Assembly: GCA_033065855.1 (NCBI GenBank)
Contig: JAVXUO010001991.1
Location: 41,001 to 105,000 of the forward strand
Source: Escallonia rubra
Taxonomy: Eukaryota; Streptophyta; Magnoliopsida; Escalloniales; Escalloniaceae
DNA: 64,000 nt
Reading direction: 5' to 3'
Shown here: positions 33,854-45,099 of the stretch, piece by piece
Layout: each line of letters begins with the position of its first letter
Position numbering within the stretch: the first letter of the stretch is position 1
Notes under the pieces: model-generated
Databases searched by the model: none
What the model was told of the DNA's origin: nothing
What the model saw: only the letters and a program-made list of their open reading frames with translations
Position numbers and translations under genes: made by a program

Positions 33854-35821
33854 CAGGGGCGGAACTACATATATGTACGAGGGGGGCTAATGCACCCCCG
33901 GTGATTTTGAAAGAAAAAAAATTATATATAGTTTTTTTTTTCACTCGCGACTTTCTCTCTCTCTCTCTCCTCCTCTTGGCTCTCACTGGCGTCGACGGTC
34001 GACCTCTCAGTGTCTCCCCACCACGGCACGGCAGTCGCCTCACCTCACAGTCACCACTCACCGGTCACGGTGCCTCTTAGTCACCGCCCACCAGTGACCA
34101 GTATCATCGGTCACGGTCTCAACTCTCACAGAGTCATGGACGACGGTCGAAGCCCCTAAGGCCCTCCCTACCCCAACTCCGGCCGGCGGCCAGATCTAGC
34201 CTAGATCTACGAGCCGACGGACGAAGACACGAAGTGACTAACCTCTCTCTCTCTCTCTGTCTGCGGCCAACAGCGCAACTACTCTCTCATAATCTCACCC
34301 CTCTCACCCACTCCCAGACAGGCAGACCGTAGACACCCACCGGCGATGGCCGACGGCTTACGCCGACACGGCAGGGGCTCCTCTAGTCGACTCTCTCTAA
34401 AGAGCTTAGCTCAGATCTAGTGGGACAACCGACTAGTTGAGTAGAGGCGCCGATTGCCAATGTGGTCTTCTTCAGATCTGGAACAACCATCAACCGAAGA
34501 AGAAGCGGTGACTGGCGAGTGGTGACGGCGAGGCGAGGACTCCACCGGCTGAGCGGCCGACAACCCTCTACCGGAGACGATGCGTCAATGACCGTGACCC
34601 GTGACCGGTTAATTATTCAACTGCCTTCATCATTTCAGATTTAGGTATGCATTTTCATATTGATGATTGATCATTTGCTTTCCTAATTTGATTTTCATTA
34701 TTCATATATTGATGTATTTGATTCCCTGAGTATATGTTGACTGAGAATTTGAGATGCTATATTGACAATTGAGAAAAACTTAGTTGATTGTGAAGTTTAA
34801 TGGACAAGAAATGACCAAGCTTATTGATTGTGAAGTTTAATGGACAATGAGAAAAGCTTAGCTGATTATCAATCTTAGTTGATTATCCCCGAGTACATGT
34901 CTACCCACATTTTTGTTTTTCATTTAATGACCAAGTATCAGAAAAGGCAACAGTCAGATTATAAGCATCTAGAATTTCATTACAGAGAAGAACAACAGAT
35001 TTATACATCTCTTTCCACCATTAAATAAAGACTACAAGAAGAAGAAGAATCAGCAAAAGCAAAATAATAGTCTCACTACCACGAGTAGACCTGTTGTAAG
35101 TAGTCAAATAATAAGATACAAGTCACAGCAGGCTGGTAAGATTATGATTAAAAGTCTCACAGTTGATCACCTAAGAGCATGGATAAACTTGGGATGTCAA
35201 AGAATATATAGGGGGGCAGAAGAACACAGTATTCCTATCACAATTATAGAACTAGGATGTCAAAGCATAATTAAGTCTCAAATGATGCAAGTTATAGTAG
35301 ATGATAAAAATTACAGAACTATATCCATGTGCCAAGGTGCAAAATGTCCACCGCCTATCCCGAGGAGGACTTTGTCCCCTTTAGAATTACTGGCAAAGCA
35401 AAATAGGGGTCAGATAAATACTTAGATAGAAACTATCTGGAGCAAATCATATTTTATAAAAGCAAACAATCAGATGAAACAAGAAAAAAAGGTGTCTATC
35501 ATATAATGAATCAAGAACAGTCCACCTTTAATCTCATCTTACGTGCTTTCGCATGGTAAAGCCACACATGAAAGTAAACATCCATGTGATGCTATCAGTT
35601 AAGAGCTCACTAAGTTTGGACTTCCCAGTTGAAAATGAACACATTAAATTAAGATGTTTACCTAGAACAAGCATAATGTGCAAATGCACATCAAATTAAA
35701 AGGTATCAAAAATGCTTGACCGGAAACAAATAGTTTGGTCTCTAACTCCTAAAAAAAAAAAAATTAGCAAATTTGATATAATTTTAGCACCCCCTAGAGA
35801 GAAATCCTGGTTCCGCCACTG
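33854..35821. mobile_element. Tip100-like hAT non-autonomous element, copy A
   Basis: The ends CAGGGGCGGAAC (left) and CAGTGGCGGAAC (right, reversed) match the CAGGGGCGGAG terminus known from Tip100-type hATs. The perfect 8-bp duplication GTTCGTTG (33846-33853 and 35822-35829) is the hAT size. The first ~750 bp are GC-rich (rich in TCACCGGTCACGG-like motifs), then GATTTAGGTATGC resembles a splice donor and AT-rich sequence follows, possibly a 5' exon/intron remnant. A 93-codon frame at 35144-35425 is partly kept in copy B but matches no transposase motif I know. Confidence 0.87.
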
Positions 35822-36175
35822 GTTCGTTGTGCGCAAGCCGTCGAAGTTGTCCCTTTCTGGTTCAAGGGAGAAGGAAAGGTTTCGCCCTTGTATTTGCAGA
35901 TATCTGTGCCGAAGAAAGGTCGCAATGCTGATTTTGGTTTCGTTTGCTCGGTTCCTGTATTTACAGGTTTTTAGGAATGGCAATTAGATCCGCATCCGAC
36001 GGATCTCCGTCCTGTCCCGCCCTGTTTGAAGCGGGTTTTTTGACTTTGACAGGTTTATGGGATGGGTATGGTAATTTTTCTAAAAATCTGCCGCGGGTCA
36101 GTCGGGTATGGTATTCTGCCAAACCCGCGCCCGGTATCCTTACCCTATGCACTAGCGAATCGCAGCCGTCCATCC

Positions 36176-36201
36176 ATATATATATATATATATATATATA
36201 T
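36176..36201. repeat. (AT)n microsatellite, left of foldback
   Basis: A 26-bp AT run that abuts the foldback at 36202. Confidence 0.93.
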
Positions 36202-36409
36202 GGAGCTGATCCATTGCTTGCGCGGGCAATGGATCAGCTGTTACCCGCGCGATTTGGCCGTCCACATGGCCCTGTGGGCGGGCCCGATTTCGTTGTCCGC
36301 TACATAAAAATATATAGGCCGTCCACGCGAGCAATTGATCTCGCACGTGAACGACCAGATTGCGCGGGCAACAGCTAATCCATTGCCCGCGCGAGCAATT
36401 GATCAGCTC

Positions 36410-36411
<2 letters not shown>
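36202..36411. mobile_element. Foldback MITE inserted between AT microsatellites (210 bp)
   Basis: Inverted ends of about 55 bp, starting GGAGCTGATCCATTGCTTGC on the left and GGAGCTGATCAATTGCTCGC on the right (reversed). The left arm also holds its own palindrome, AGCTGATCCATTGC / GCAATGGATCAGCT. It is flanked by (AT)n on both sides, like Micron-type MITEs that sit in TA microsatellites; that assignment is an inference. Confidence 0.72.

Positions 36412-36474
<63 letters not shown>
36412..36474. repeat. (AT)n microsatellite, right of foldback
   Basis: A 63-bp AT run between the foldback and ACACCCAAGCCC. Confidence 0.95.
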
Positions 36475-36477
<3 letters not shown>

Positions 36478-37302
36478 CCAAGCCCTAAAATTTTATTTCT
36501 TTTCTCTCTGCCAACCGATACGCCGCTGCCTCCTTTTCTCCCTCTCCCCCGCTCAGCGTCCACATCTACCTCGGCGACCACCATCCACCGTCGTCGTCCA
36601 CCTCTAGAGTTGATTGGTGATTCTTTTTGCCGACTTACCGGCACTGCCTCCTTCTTTTCTTTCTCTCGCCCGCACCGTCGGCGACAATCTCCACCTCGGC
36701 GACCACCTTCCTCCGTCGACGTCCCTCTCTGGAGTTGATTGGCAACCATCGTGCTGATTGGCGACTACCATCGGTTTGATTGCCCGTGCTGAAGATTCTA
36801 ATCTATAGTCAATGCAGTTTACCAAGTAAAGTATAATGGGTCAAGTACTGTTCCATCCTGAAAGTCCTGTAAAGATGGTTGAAACTTTAGCTTCTGGCAT
36901 GGCCCGTTACAGGCTGAGCACTTTTCCAATTGCTAGTTGATACTATACAATGCAGCCATGTTAATCCAATCAACAAAATTAGAAATTTTAGAGAAAGATA
37001 TTAGATCAGAAATTTTAGGGAAAGGCGGGGCGAATCAGGGCAGGGACGGGTTTTCTAGACTTACTTAGGATCTGTTATGGTATTATATTTTCATGACCCG
37101 GTGGCAGGGCGAGGCAGGGTTTCAGGGGTACCAAGGAGGGTACGAATTTTATAAGATCTACATTCGACCCGTCCCATTGCCATTCCTACAGGTTTTCCCC
37201 GTGTTTGCTGATTTTGGGTTGGTACAAGTTTCTCCCCTGTACAAAGGTGTTCCAATTGTGAACAAAGAATGTACTTAAGTGCCATATTTGCCTATCCCAA
37301 TG

Positions 37303-37355
37303 CAGATCAAGCTTAAACTTGTGCACATCACAAGCTTAAGCTTGATCTGCATTGA
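37303..37355. repeat. Near-perfect 25-bp palindrome in the MULE end
   Basis: AATGCAGATCAAGCTTAAAC...GTTTAAGCTTGATCTGCATT-type arms of about 25 bp with one mismatch and a 5-base loop. It is absent from the left end of the same MULE. Confidence 0.8.
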
Positions 37356-37468
37356 ACGGTCATCCAATTTTGGACTCGTTTGCTTTTGTCTAGTTCAGGG
37401 TATATTATTGCAAAAGATATCAAATGTGTAAATCTTATAGGACAATTTTGTATTTAACTCTTGTTATC

Positions 37469-38039
37469 CAATAGGTCAAGCACGGATAGGCAAATTATAA
37501 GCTGGGTTTTCTTTTCCTCATTAGGTGTGGTCTCAATTGGAATTTAAACAGAAAAATGATGCAAAATTTTATGTGACATCAGCATTTTCGAATATTTTTT
37601 TGGCATTTTCTCTAATGTTTTAAGACCTTAAGAGCCCCAAAAAGAGGTTTTCTTTTTAGCAATTTTGTACCAGCCAAACATGCCCTAAGGAAAGTAGGTT
37701 TGGACCTTCTGCTCCGGCCGAACCTATACTATCCGCGAGGTCTGCTCGGATGCAGGTTGGCTGGTTAGACCGGACTTACTGTCCGACAAGCCTGCTTGTG
37801 CTCTCTCTTTGGTCGAGCATGTTGTCCAGCAAGCCTTCCCGAATGCAAGCCTGGTGCTCAGGAGTAGTTAACTTTAGAACTCACACTGGAGAATAAGGCG
37901 ACAATGCCGCTGAGCTCGCTAGCCACTTGTGCAATGTCTTAGCGGAATAGATAGATAATAAGTCCAAAAAAAAAACTTTATTTGACTATAACTTTTTACT
38001 CCAACATGTGCTCGGTTTAAAAAAAAACTTCTCTTCTTC
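37469..38039. other. Spacer right of the outer MULE
   Basis: No gene is recognised. GGTCTGCTCGGATGCAGG-type phrases near 37740-37850 hint at the same degenerate repeat seen further right. Confidence 0.4.
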
Positions 38040-38453
38040 ATAAGAACTCTGTTAGGTCACCCGAATGTAACTCTATTCAGACAAGGTATGTAAGAGCTTT
38101 GGTCAGACAAGGAGCTAGTTGGAGCATCAACCGGAGAGCTCTGCACCGACCAACTCCTTTGCGCTCTGCCCGGGAACTCTGCTTGGGAGCTTTACTCGGA
38201 CAAACTTCTTTGAGCTCTGCACGGGAGCTCTGCTTGAGAGCTCTGCTCGAGCAAACTCCTTTGAACACTACATTAGAGCTTTGCTCGGGAAAACTCTTTT
38301 GAGCTTTGCATGGAAGCTTTCGTTAAATTTATCTTTGTGAAGACAAGTCTTTGAGCTAAATTGCTTGGCCAATATGCTCAAGAGCTATGGTCAAACTTGT
38401 CTTTCTGAAGACAAGTCTTTGGGCTAACACGCCTGAGCAAGTTGCAATGGACG
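38040..38453. repeat. Degenerate tandem repeat, left part
   Basis: Repeats built on GAGCTCTGC(A/T)CGGGA and AAGACAAGTCTTTGAGCTA, with variable spacing. They continue on the other side of the hAT copy B (41783-41911), so the array was split by that insertion. Confidence 0.65.
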
Positions 38454-40099
38454 CAGGGGCGGAACTACATATGTACGAGGGGGGGCTAATGCACCCCCTG
38501 AGATTTTGAAATATATATATATATATATATAGATTTTTTTCACTCGCGACTTTATCTCTCTTTCTCCTCCTCTCAGCTCTCACTGGCGTCGACGGTCGAC
38601 CTCTCAGTGTCACCCGGCTACGGCACGACAGTCGCCTCACCTCACAGTCACCACTCACCGGTCACGGCGCCTCTCAGTCACCCCCCACTGGTGACCGGTC
38701 ATCGGTCACGGTCTCAACTCTCACGGAGTCACGGACGGCGATCGAAGCCCCGAAGGCCCTCCTCACCCCAACTCTGGCCAGCGGCCAGATCTAGCCTAGA
38801 TCTACGAGCCGATGGACGAAGACACGAAGTGACTAACCTCTCTCTCTCTTTGTCTGCGGCCAACAGCGCAACTACTCTCTCAGACTCTCACCCACTCCCA
38901 GATAGGTAGACCGTAGACACCCACCGGCGATGGCTGACGGCTTACGCCGACACGGCAGGGGCTCCTCTAGTCGACTCTCTCTAAAGAGCTCAGCTCAGAT
39001 CTAGAGGGACAACCGACTAGTCGAGTGGAGGTGCCGATTGCCGATGTGGTCTTCTTCATATCTGGAACAACCATCAACCGAAGCAGAAGCGGTGACCGGC
39101 GAGTGGTGACGGCGAGGCGAGGACTCCACTGGCTGATTGGCCGACAACCCTCTATCGGTGACGATGCGTCAATGACCGTGACCCGTGACTGGTTAATTAT
39201 TCAACAGCCTTCATCATTTTAGATTTAGGTATGCATTTTCAGATTGATCATTGATCATTTGTTTTCCTAATTTGATTTTCATTATTCATATATTGATGGA
39301 TTTCATTCCCTGAGTATATGTTGACTGAGAATTTGAGATGCTATATTGACAATTGAGAAAAGCTTAGTTGATTGTGAAGTTTAATGGACAAGAAATGACC
39401 AAGCTTATTGATTGTGAAGTTTAATGGACAATGAGAAAAGCTTAGCTGATTATCAATCTTAGTTGATTATCCCCGAGTACATGTCTACCCACATTTTTGT
39501 TTTTCATTTAATGACCAATTATCAGAAAAGGCAACAGTCAGATTATAAGCATCTGGAATTTCATTACAGAGCAGAACAACAGATTTATACATCTCTTTCC
39601 ACCATTAAATAAAGACTACAAGAAGAAGAAGATTCAGCAAAAGCAAAATTATAGTCTCACAACCAAGAGTAGACCTGTTGTAAGTAGTCAAATAATAAGA
39701 TACAAGTCACAACAGGCTGGTAAGATTATGATTAAAGGTTTCACAGTTTATCACCTAAGAACAGGGATAAACTTGGGATGTCAAAGAATATATAGGGGGA
39801 CAGAAGAACACAGTATTCCTATCACAATTACAGAACTAGGATGTCAAAGCATAATTAAGTCTCAAATGATGCAAGTTATAGTAGATGATAAAAATTACAA
39901 AACTATATCCATGTGCCAAGGTGCAAAATGTCCACCGCCTATCCCGAGGAGGACTTTGTTCCCTTTAGAATTACTGGAATTCAAAACAAAATAGGGATCA
40001 GATAAATACATAGATAGAAACTATCTGGAGCAAATCATATTTTATAAAAGCAAACAATCAGATGAAACAAGAAAAAAAAGGTGTCTATCATATAATGAA

Positions 40100-41454
40100 G
40101 GGATAATATCACTTATATCCCTCAGTTTAGGGGTTAATTACAGTCGAGGACACATGTTTGCATTTATATCAGTTATGTCTGTTGACCACACGGAATACGG
40201 ATGATGTTAAATTTTCGTGTAAAATGACATAATTGCCCTCTACAACAAATCACTCGTCTCTCTCTTCCCCTTCTCTTTTTCTATCCCTTCTCAAATCGAT
40301 TGAACCACCATTGTCATTCACCTTCTACCACCGTCTCAAACCCATTTCCACATCGAATAACCATGACCACCACCATATGGATTAAATCACCACAATTCTA
40401 GAAGCTAAATTAGAATGAGATTTAATCTCACGCCAGAAATCTGCCGTGGACGACGAGGAAGACGTCAATGACCTCATCTGCACGCAAGAAGGACACCCGC
40501 TTGGCTCCTTGTGTCGCCGCCCCTTTTCCCAAACACAAGAAGGTCGTTGACCCGGTGGTCGCATCGGCCCCTCTCCCTTTCGAGGAAGACGAGGAGGTTG
40601 TCAAGGCCATCATCACCGCCATCACTCCCTTCTACTCCCTTGAATCTAAGCTCGGCGACTACTACCGTGCCGACGCCATCAGGACGGAGGCCTTGCAGAG
40701 GATCACTGGCAAGTCCCTTGATGGGCTGCCTTTGGTTGGGCTTCAATTACGATTCCATTTGGGGCAGTGCTGGGAGATGCCCGTTGGTTACGTCTAGATC
40801 CCCATGGGCATCGCCGTGCCGCTCTTCCTAGACGACAGGGAATATTCTGTCCCCATGGCCACGACCGATGGGTGTTTGGTGGCCAGCACCAACAGCTGAT
40901 GCAAGGCTATCCTCCTTAAAAACGACATGACCAAGGCCCTATTCCCGTCGTGAGGTTCGGCACCGCCAGTAGGGCTGCCGATTTGAAGTTCTTCCTGAAT
41001 TGTTTGATTGGGATGGTTGTTGGTGAAAATTGGTGATGAGTTGAAGTGTGATGGGGCTGCTTTGAGTACGGTGGAGCAGTGGGGTGATGAAGACATATTG
41101 CTTGCGGTGGTATGGTGATAACGACGAGGCGGAGGCTGTGTGCGTGTGTTTGTGAATCTGTGTGCAGCTATGATGTTGGGGTGGGATTCTTGGGACAGAT
41201 TTGTGATGCGGGGGTGGTGCAGTGGTTGTGCGAGAGGATGTACAGGAAATTGGAAGAAGGAGAGGGTAGTATTGCCATTTTTAAAATACGGTATTGCCAC
41301 ATTAGCAGAAACCGTTAGTTAGGGTCACGGAACCCTAACGGTGGGCATATCTGATACCAAATTTTCACATTTTGGATACAAGTGCAAACTTTTGAAACTT
41401 ACGTCTTTGACTGTAATTTACCCCTAAACTGAAGGATATAATTGATATTATCCC
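40100..41454. mobile_element. Pack-MULE carrying an HMG-CoA reductase fragment
   Basis: The perfect 9-bp duplication TATAATGAA (40091-40099 and 41455-41463) flanks inverted ends starting GGGATAATATCACTTATATC (left) and GGGATAATATCAATTATATC (right, reversed), followed on both sides by CAGTTTAGGGGT(T)AAATTACAGTC-like bases. No transposase is present. The inside holds part of a host gene (40440-41000), which is the definition of a Pack-MULE. Confidence 0.9.
40440..41000 (+). pseudogene. HMGR: Captured 3-hydroxy-3-methylglutaryl-CoA reductase fragment
   Basis: The translation matches plant HMG-CoA reductase, the ER enzyme that makes mevalonate from HMG-CoA. In order: linker residues [58 protein letters not shown] and DGCLVASTN, then RAADLKFFL. 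This covers the end of the linker and the start of the catalytic domain, all within the large first exon of plant HMGR genes. The membrane segments and most of the catalytic domain are absent. The reading frame is disturbed by small indels and stops (for example after MPVGYV and within ASTNS-CKA), so it makes no enzyme. The fragment lies inside the MULE, consistent with capture from a host gene elsewhere. Antisense or small-RNA effects on the parent gene are possible but not shown. Confidence 0.93.
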
Positions 41455-41782
41455 TATAATGAATCAAGAACAGTCCACCTTTAATCTCATCTTGCGTGGT
41501 ATCGCATGGTAAAGCCACACATGAAAGTAAACATCCATGTGATGCTATCAGTTAAGAGCTCACTAAGTTTGGACTTCCCAGTTGAAAATGAACACATTAA
41601 ATTAAGATGTTTACCTAGAACAAGCATAATGTGCATTAAAATGCACATCAAATTAAGAGGTAGCAAAAATGCTTGACCGGAAACAAATAGTTTGGTCTCT
41701 AACTCCTAAAAAAAAAATAGCGAATTCGATATAATTTTAGCACCCCCTGGAGAGAAATCCTGGTTCCGCCACTGAATGGAGG

Positions 41783-41911
41783 TTTGATCAGGCTTATCTT
41801 TGTTACGACGAGTCTTTGAGCTACCTTTGATCAAGCTTATCTTTGTTAGGACGAGTCTTTGAGCTACCTTTGATCAAGCTTATCTTTGTTAGGACGAGTC
41901 TTTGAGCTACC
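41783..41911. repeat. Tandem repeat, 3 x 43 bp
   Basis: Three copies starting at 41783, 41826 and 41869, each TTTGATCAAGCTTATCTTTG...CTTTGAGCTACC, nearly identical. It is the right part of the array split by hAT copy B. Confidence 0.92.
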
Positions 41912-42859
41912 TTTCTTAGGAAAGGGTCTCGGGAGCTCTGATCAAAAGCGGTTGTCGAACTTGGCTTCGTGAAGACAAGTCTTTGAATCTTGAGATTTGA
42001 AAAGGAGAGGTCAATTTGTGGACTCTAGGTTAAGGTCACTTTAATTTTAATCCTCTAGTAGTCAAAGCTATTGGCATGCAAATTATTGCATGTGATTGTA
42101 CATGTCGACTTACTCAAACTTGAATTATTAGCTAAGATGGCACATCCCCGAAGATAAAATGATGGTCTAGGAGTTCTTTTCATTCGCAAAAAAATATTTT
42201 CTTTGCGCGTCAAAGTGTTCTCTGGTCTTCATCCCTAGCATAATTGGATAAATGAATCGAATACAAACTCTCATTGCCCTACTTAACTAAGTGGTCAGAG
42301 TATGATGCATTTTTATTCTGGAGGCTTCGAGTAAAATCAAGCCTTCTCAGATCAAGCTAGGGCTCATGAGATCAACCCTAGAGGGAGAATGGAACATAAA
42401 GCTCAGGTAAATGCCATGAGGGTTGAAGTTAAAGTAAAGATTGAGCTCATTTGTAACTTAGCAGAGCAATTGCGTACAACAAACGGGTAGATTTGGAGGA
42501 GCTCTTGGAGAGTCGTTAGACATGCAAAATGTAGTATGTTTGTGAAGTCATGACTTAAAATTCAAACTAAAAGAGTTGCCTCTTAAATGTTTGAGTAGGA
42601 ACCCATGCTATTTTTCCATGTTTACTCAATATAAGTAACTTCCTTTATAGAGGTATATAAATGCGGGGATCGAGAATTTTGGAGGGACAACTCCTATAGA
42701 CTTCATATATTAGAATAAAATCAGATAATGTGATCCTACCTCAATGCTATCATAGTTTCTATTGTGAAGAAACTTTTCTAGCCCCCGTTTTTGCTCTTAT
42801 AAGGGTTGCTACTTTACAGATTGGTCCATATTATCACTCCATAAACTGATTAATTATTG
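41912..42859. other. Non-coding spacer
   Basis: No gene recognised. It may belong to the older gypsy fossil into which the copia element inserted. Confidence 0.35.
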
Positions 42860-42934
42860 CGTCATGTTTGGCGGCCAAGAAAGTGCTTGGAATTGGCTGG
42901 AGAGATTGCGAGAAGGAAAAACTAGATTGAGGCG
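42860..42934 (-). mobile_element. Gypsy gag fossil, part left of the copia insertion
   Basis: A short minus-strand gag-like stretch abutting the copia target site. It pairs in character with the gag fragment at 47984-48600. Confidence 0.4.
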
Positions 42935-43214
42935 TCTTAAGAAAATAAAGAGAAGAGATAAATGAAAACATAAAGAGTGAATTGACTGAATGTTTTCTGT
43001 GTGTCTTTACATTGAGAAGAGCATGTATTTATATACACAAGAAGAATCAATTAATCCCTAATTCTAAGCCATAAAACCTGTGATCCACTATCAGTGGGAT
43101 ATGATAAGCATAATTCATGTGATCCACTATCAGTGGGATATGATGCGCATAATTCGTATGATCCACTTTTAGTGGAATTTTGTTACATACAAACAAGGAA
43201 GTTATTCCTTAACA
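42935..43214 (-). repeat. 3' LTR of the copia fossil
   Basis: 280 bp. On the minus strand it begins TGTTAAGGAATAAC, right after the purine-rich CTTGAGGGAGAG. Confidence 0.93.
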
Positions 43215-43314
43215 CTCTCCCTCAAGTTGGAGAGTGAATATCATGAAGTCCCAACTTGTTACGTAATGTCTCGAATTGATCTTTTTCCAATGCTTTTATG
43301 AAGACATCTGCTAA

Positions 43315-44860
43315 CTAAAAGCGGGTAGGCACATATGACGGTTTGATCATTCCAGCTTGTAATTTTTCTCGAACAATGCGACAATCTATTTCAATGTGCT
43401 TTGTGCGTTCATGAAAAACAAGATTCGCTGCAATGTGCAAAGCTGCTTGGTTGTCACAAAATAATCGTGTGGGAGCTACCTGTGGAACTCTTAGATCTTG
43501 TAGAATATAACGTAGCCACGTTAGCTCTAAACATGTATTTGCCATAGCTCGATATTCTACTTCTATTGATGATCTAGAAACATTAGCTTGTTTCTTGGAT
43601 TTCCATGAGACAAGAGAATTTCCAAGGAAAATGCAATATCCCGTGACTGACCTTCTTGTGGTACGACAACTTCCCCAATCTGAATCACAAAAGGCTTTCA
43701 AAGCAAGATTGTTTGTGGAAGGAAATAGTAAGCCTTGACCAGGATTACCTTTGATGAATTTAAGGATTCGTATGGCTACATCCCAATGAGGTTTACGAGG
43801 CTCATGCATGAATTGACTTAGTGTTCGAACAGAATAGACTATGTCAGGCCTTGTGACGGTAAGATAAATCAGTCTGCCAACTAGTCTTCTATATTTAGTT
43901 GGATCACTCAGTAAAATTTCATCTGTAGGGGTGAGCTTCAAATTTTGTTCCATTGGAAATTTGTCGGGGCGTGCACCTAGAAGTCCTGAATCTTGTAAAA
44001 TATTTAGTGCATATTTTCTCTGAGACATGAAAATGCCTTTCTTTGAATGAGAGAATTCAATACCCAAAAAGTATTTTAAGTCTCTAAGATCTTTGATGCA
44101 AAAGCGTTTGAAAAGAAATTTTTTGATACGTTCAATTTCTTGAAGATCATTTTCAGTGAGAAGTATATCGTCAACATAGATGAGGATTGCAATGAATGAA
44201 GTACCTTTAGCTTTGGTGAAAAGAGAATAATCAGCCTTTGATTGTTGATAACCTGCCTTCTGAATGGTCTCTGAAAATGTGAGAAACCAATTTCTTGATG
44301 CTTGTTTGAGGCCACAAAGGGATTTGTGGAGCCGACATACAATGTTCTCCCCCTGTCGGTGAAGACCAGGTGGAGGTTCCATATACACTTCTTCTTGCAA
44401 GTCCCCGTGAACAAAAGCATTTTGAACATCTAATTGGTAGGCGAACCAATGTCGAGCAGAGTAATAGTGAGAAGACAGCGAAGTGTAGTGAGTTTCGCTG
44501 TAGGAGAAAATGTTTCCTGATAATCGATTCCCTCAACTTGAGTATATCCCTTTGCGAGAAGGTGAGCCTTATAACGCTCAACTGTACCATCAGATCTGTA
44601 TTTGGTTTTATAAACCCATTTACAGCCAATAGGTTTATGACCATCAGGAAGTTGAACCAAACTCCAAGTCTTATTTTGTTGCAATGCTTCTAATTCTGCA
44701 TTCATTGCTTGTTGCCAATATGGATCAATGATAGCCTGAGAATATGACCGAGGCTCGGTATGACCTGTAATGTTGGCTAAAAAAGTACAATGGACAGAAG
44801 AGATACGAGAGTAGGAAAGAAAGTGAGAAAGAGGATAGCGAGTACCTAGCGTAGAACTTG
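43315..44860 (-). other. Copia reverse transcriptase and RNase H region
   Basis: Approximate span. Motifs include WVYKTKYRSDGTVERYKAHL, LIYVDDILL, LKYFLGIEFS and, in RNase H, AFCDSDWGSCRTTRRSVTGY and KHIEIDCRIVRE. Part of the copia fossil; broken. Confidence 0.92.
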
Positions 44861-45099
44861 GCACTATGGAAAGAGGATTGACTTGTGCTGACAGTATGTA
44901 GTCTTTATGCCATGCTGAAGGTTGCTTGGGCCGAAGGACTTGGCGCAGGGGAGGAGATGAAGGAATGATAGAATCTGAAGAGGTTGAAATAGGTTCAGTG
45001 GATTGGGTTGGAGGCGAGGATGTAAGACACTGGGTAGGATTGGGAGAAATATCCTCTGCAGCCGTTGGTTCAGCTAAGGGAGATTTATGGAAGAGGTAG

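Larger units (their letters stand above)
35972..37188. mobile_element. Ac-like hAT non-autonomous element (1.2 kb)
   Basis: Ends TAGGAATGGCAATTAGATCC and, reversed, TAGGAATGGCAATGGGACGG, with CCCGCC/GGGCGG-rich subterminal motifs typical of Ac-like elements. The perfect 8-bp duplication CAGGTTTT lies at 35964-35971 and 37189-37196. The interior contains a smaller foldback bounded by AT microsatellites. No transposase. Confidence 0.88.
31481..37460. mobile_element. Outer Mutator-like element (about 6 kb) with nested insertions
   Basis: The left end GAGTTAAATACAAAATT (31481) and the right end, read in reverse with the same bases (37460), form inverted repeats of at least 135 bp that share CAAACGAGTCCAAAATT and GATGACCGTTCAA. 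The 8-bp direct repeat TTGTTATC flanks both ends (31473-31480 and 37461-37468). It contains a complete second MULE (31764-33180), a Tip100-like hAT (33854-35821) and an Ac-like hAT (35972-37188). Without these it would be about 1.3 kb. No transposase is seen, so it is non-autonomous. Confidence 0.83.
38454..41774. mobile_element. Tip100-like hAT non-autonomous element, copy B, split by a Pack-MULE
   Basis: Same ends and nearly the same interior as 33854-35821. Without the inserted MULE and its duplication it is about 1.96 kb, against 1.97 kb for copy A. The flanking 8-bp repeat AATGGACG / AATGGAGG (38446-38453 and 41775-41782) matches at 7 of 8 positions. The MULE at 40100-41454 is absent from copy A at the equivalent point (near 35505), which shows the order of insertion. 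Confidence 0.87.

Noticed and set aside
35712-35987. 91-codon frame at a transposon border
   Set aside because: It crosses the end of hAT copy A into different elements, so it cannot be an old gene.
40794-41300. 168-codon minus-strand frame
   Set aside because: It is antisense to the captured HMG-CoA reductase fragment and the MULE end; no domain.
41783-41911. CRISPR-like array
   Set aside because: The 43-bp units abut with no spacers, and the genome is eukaryotic.
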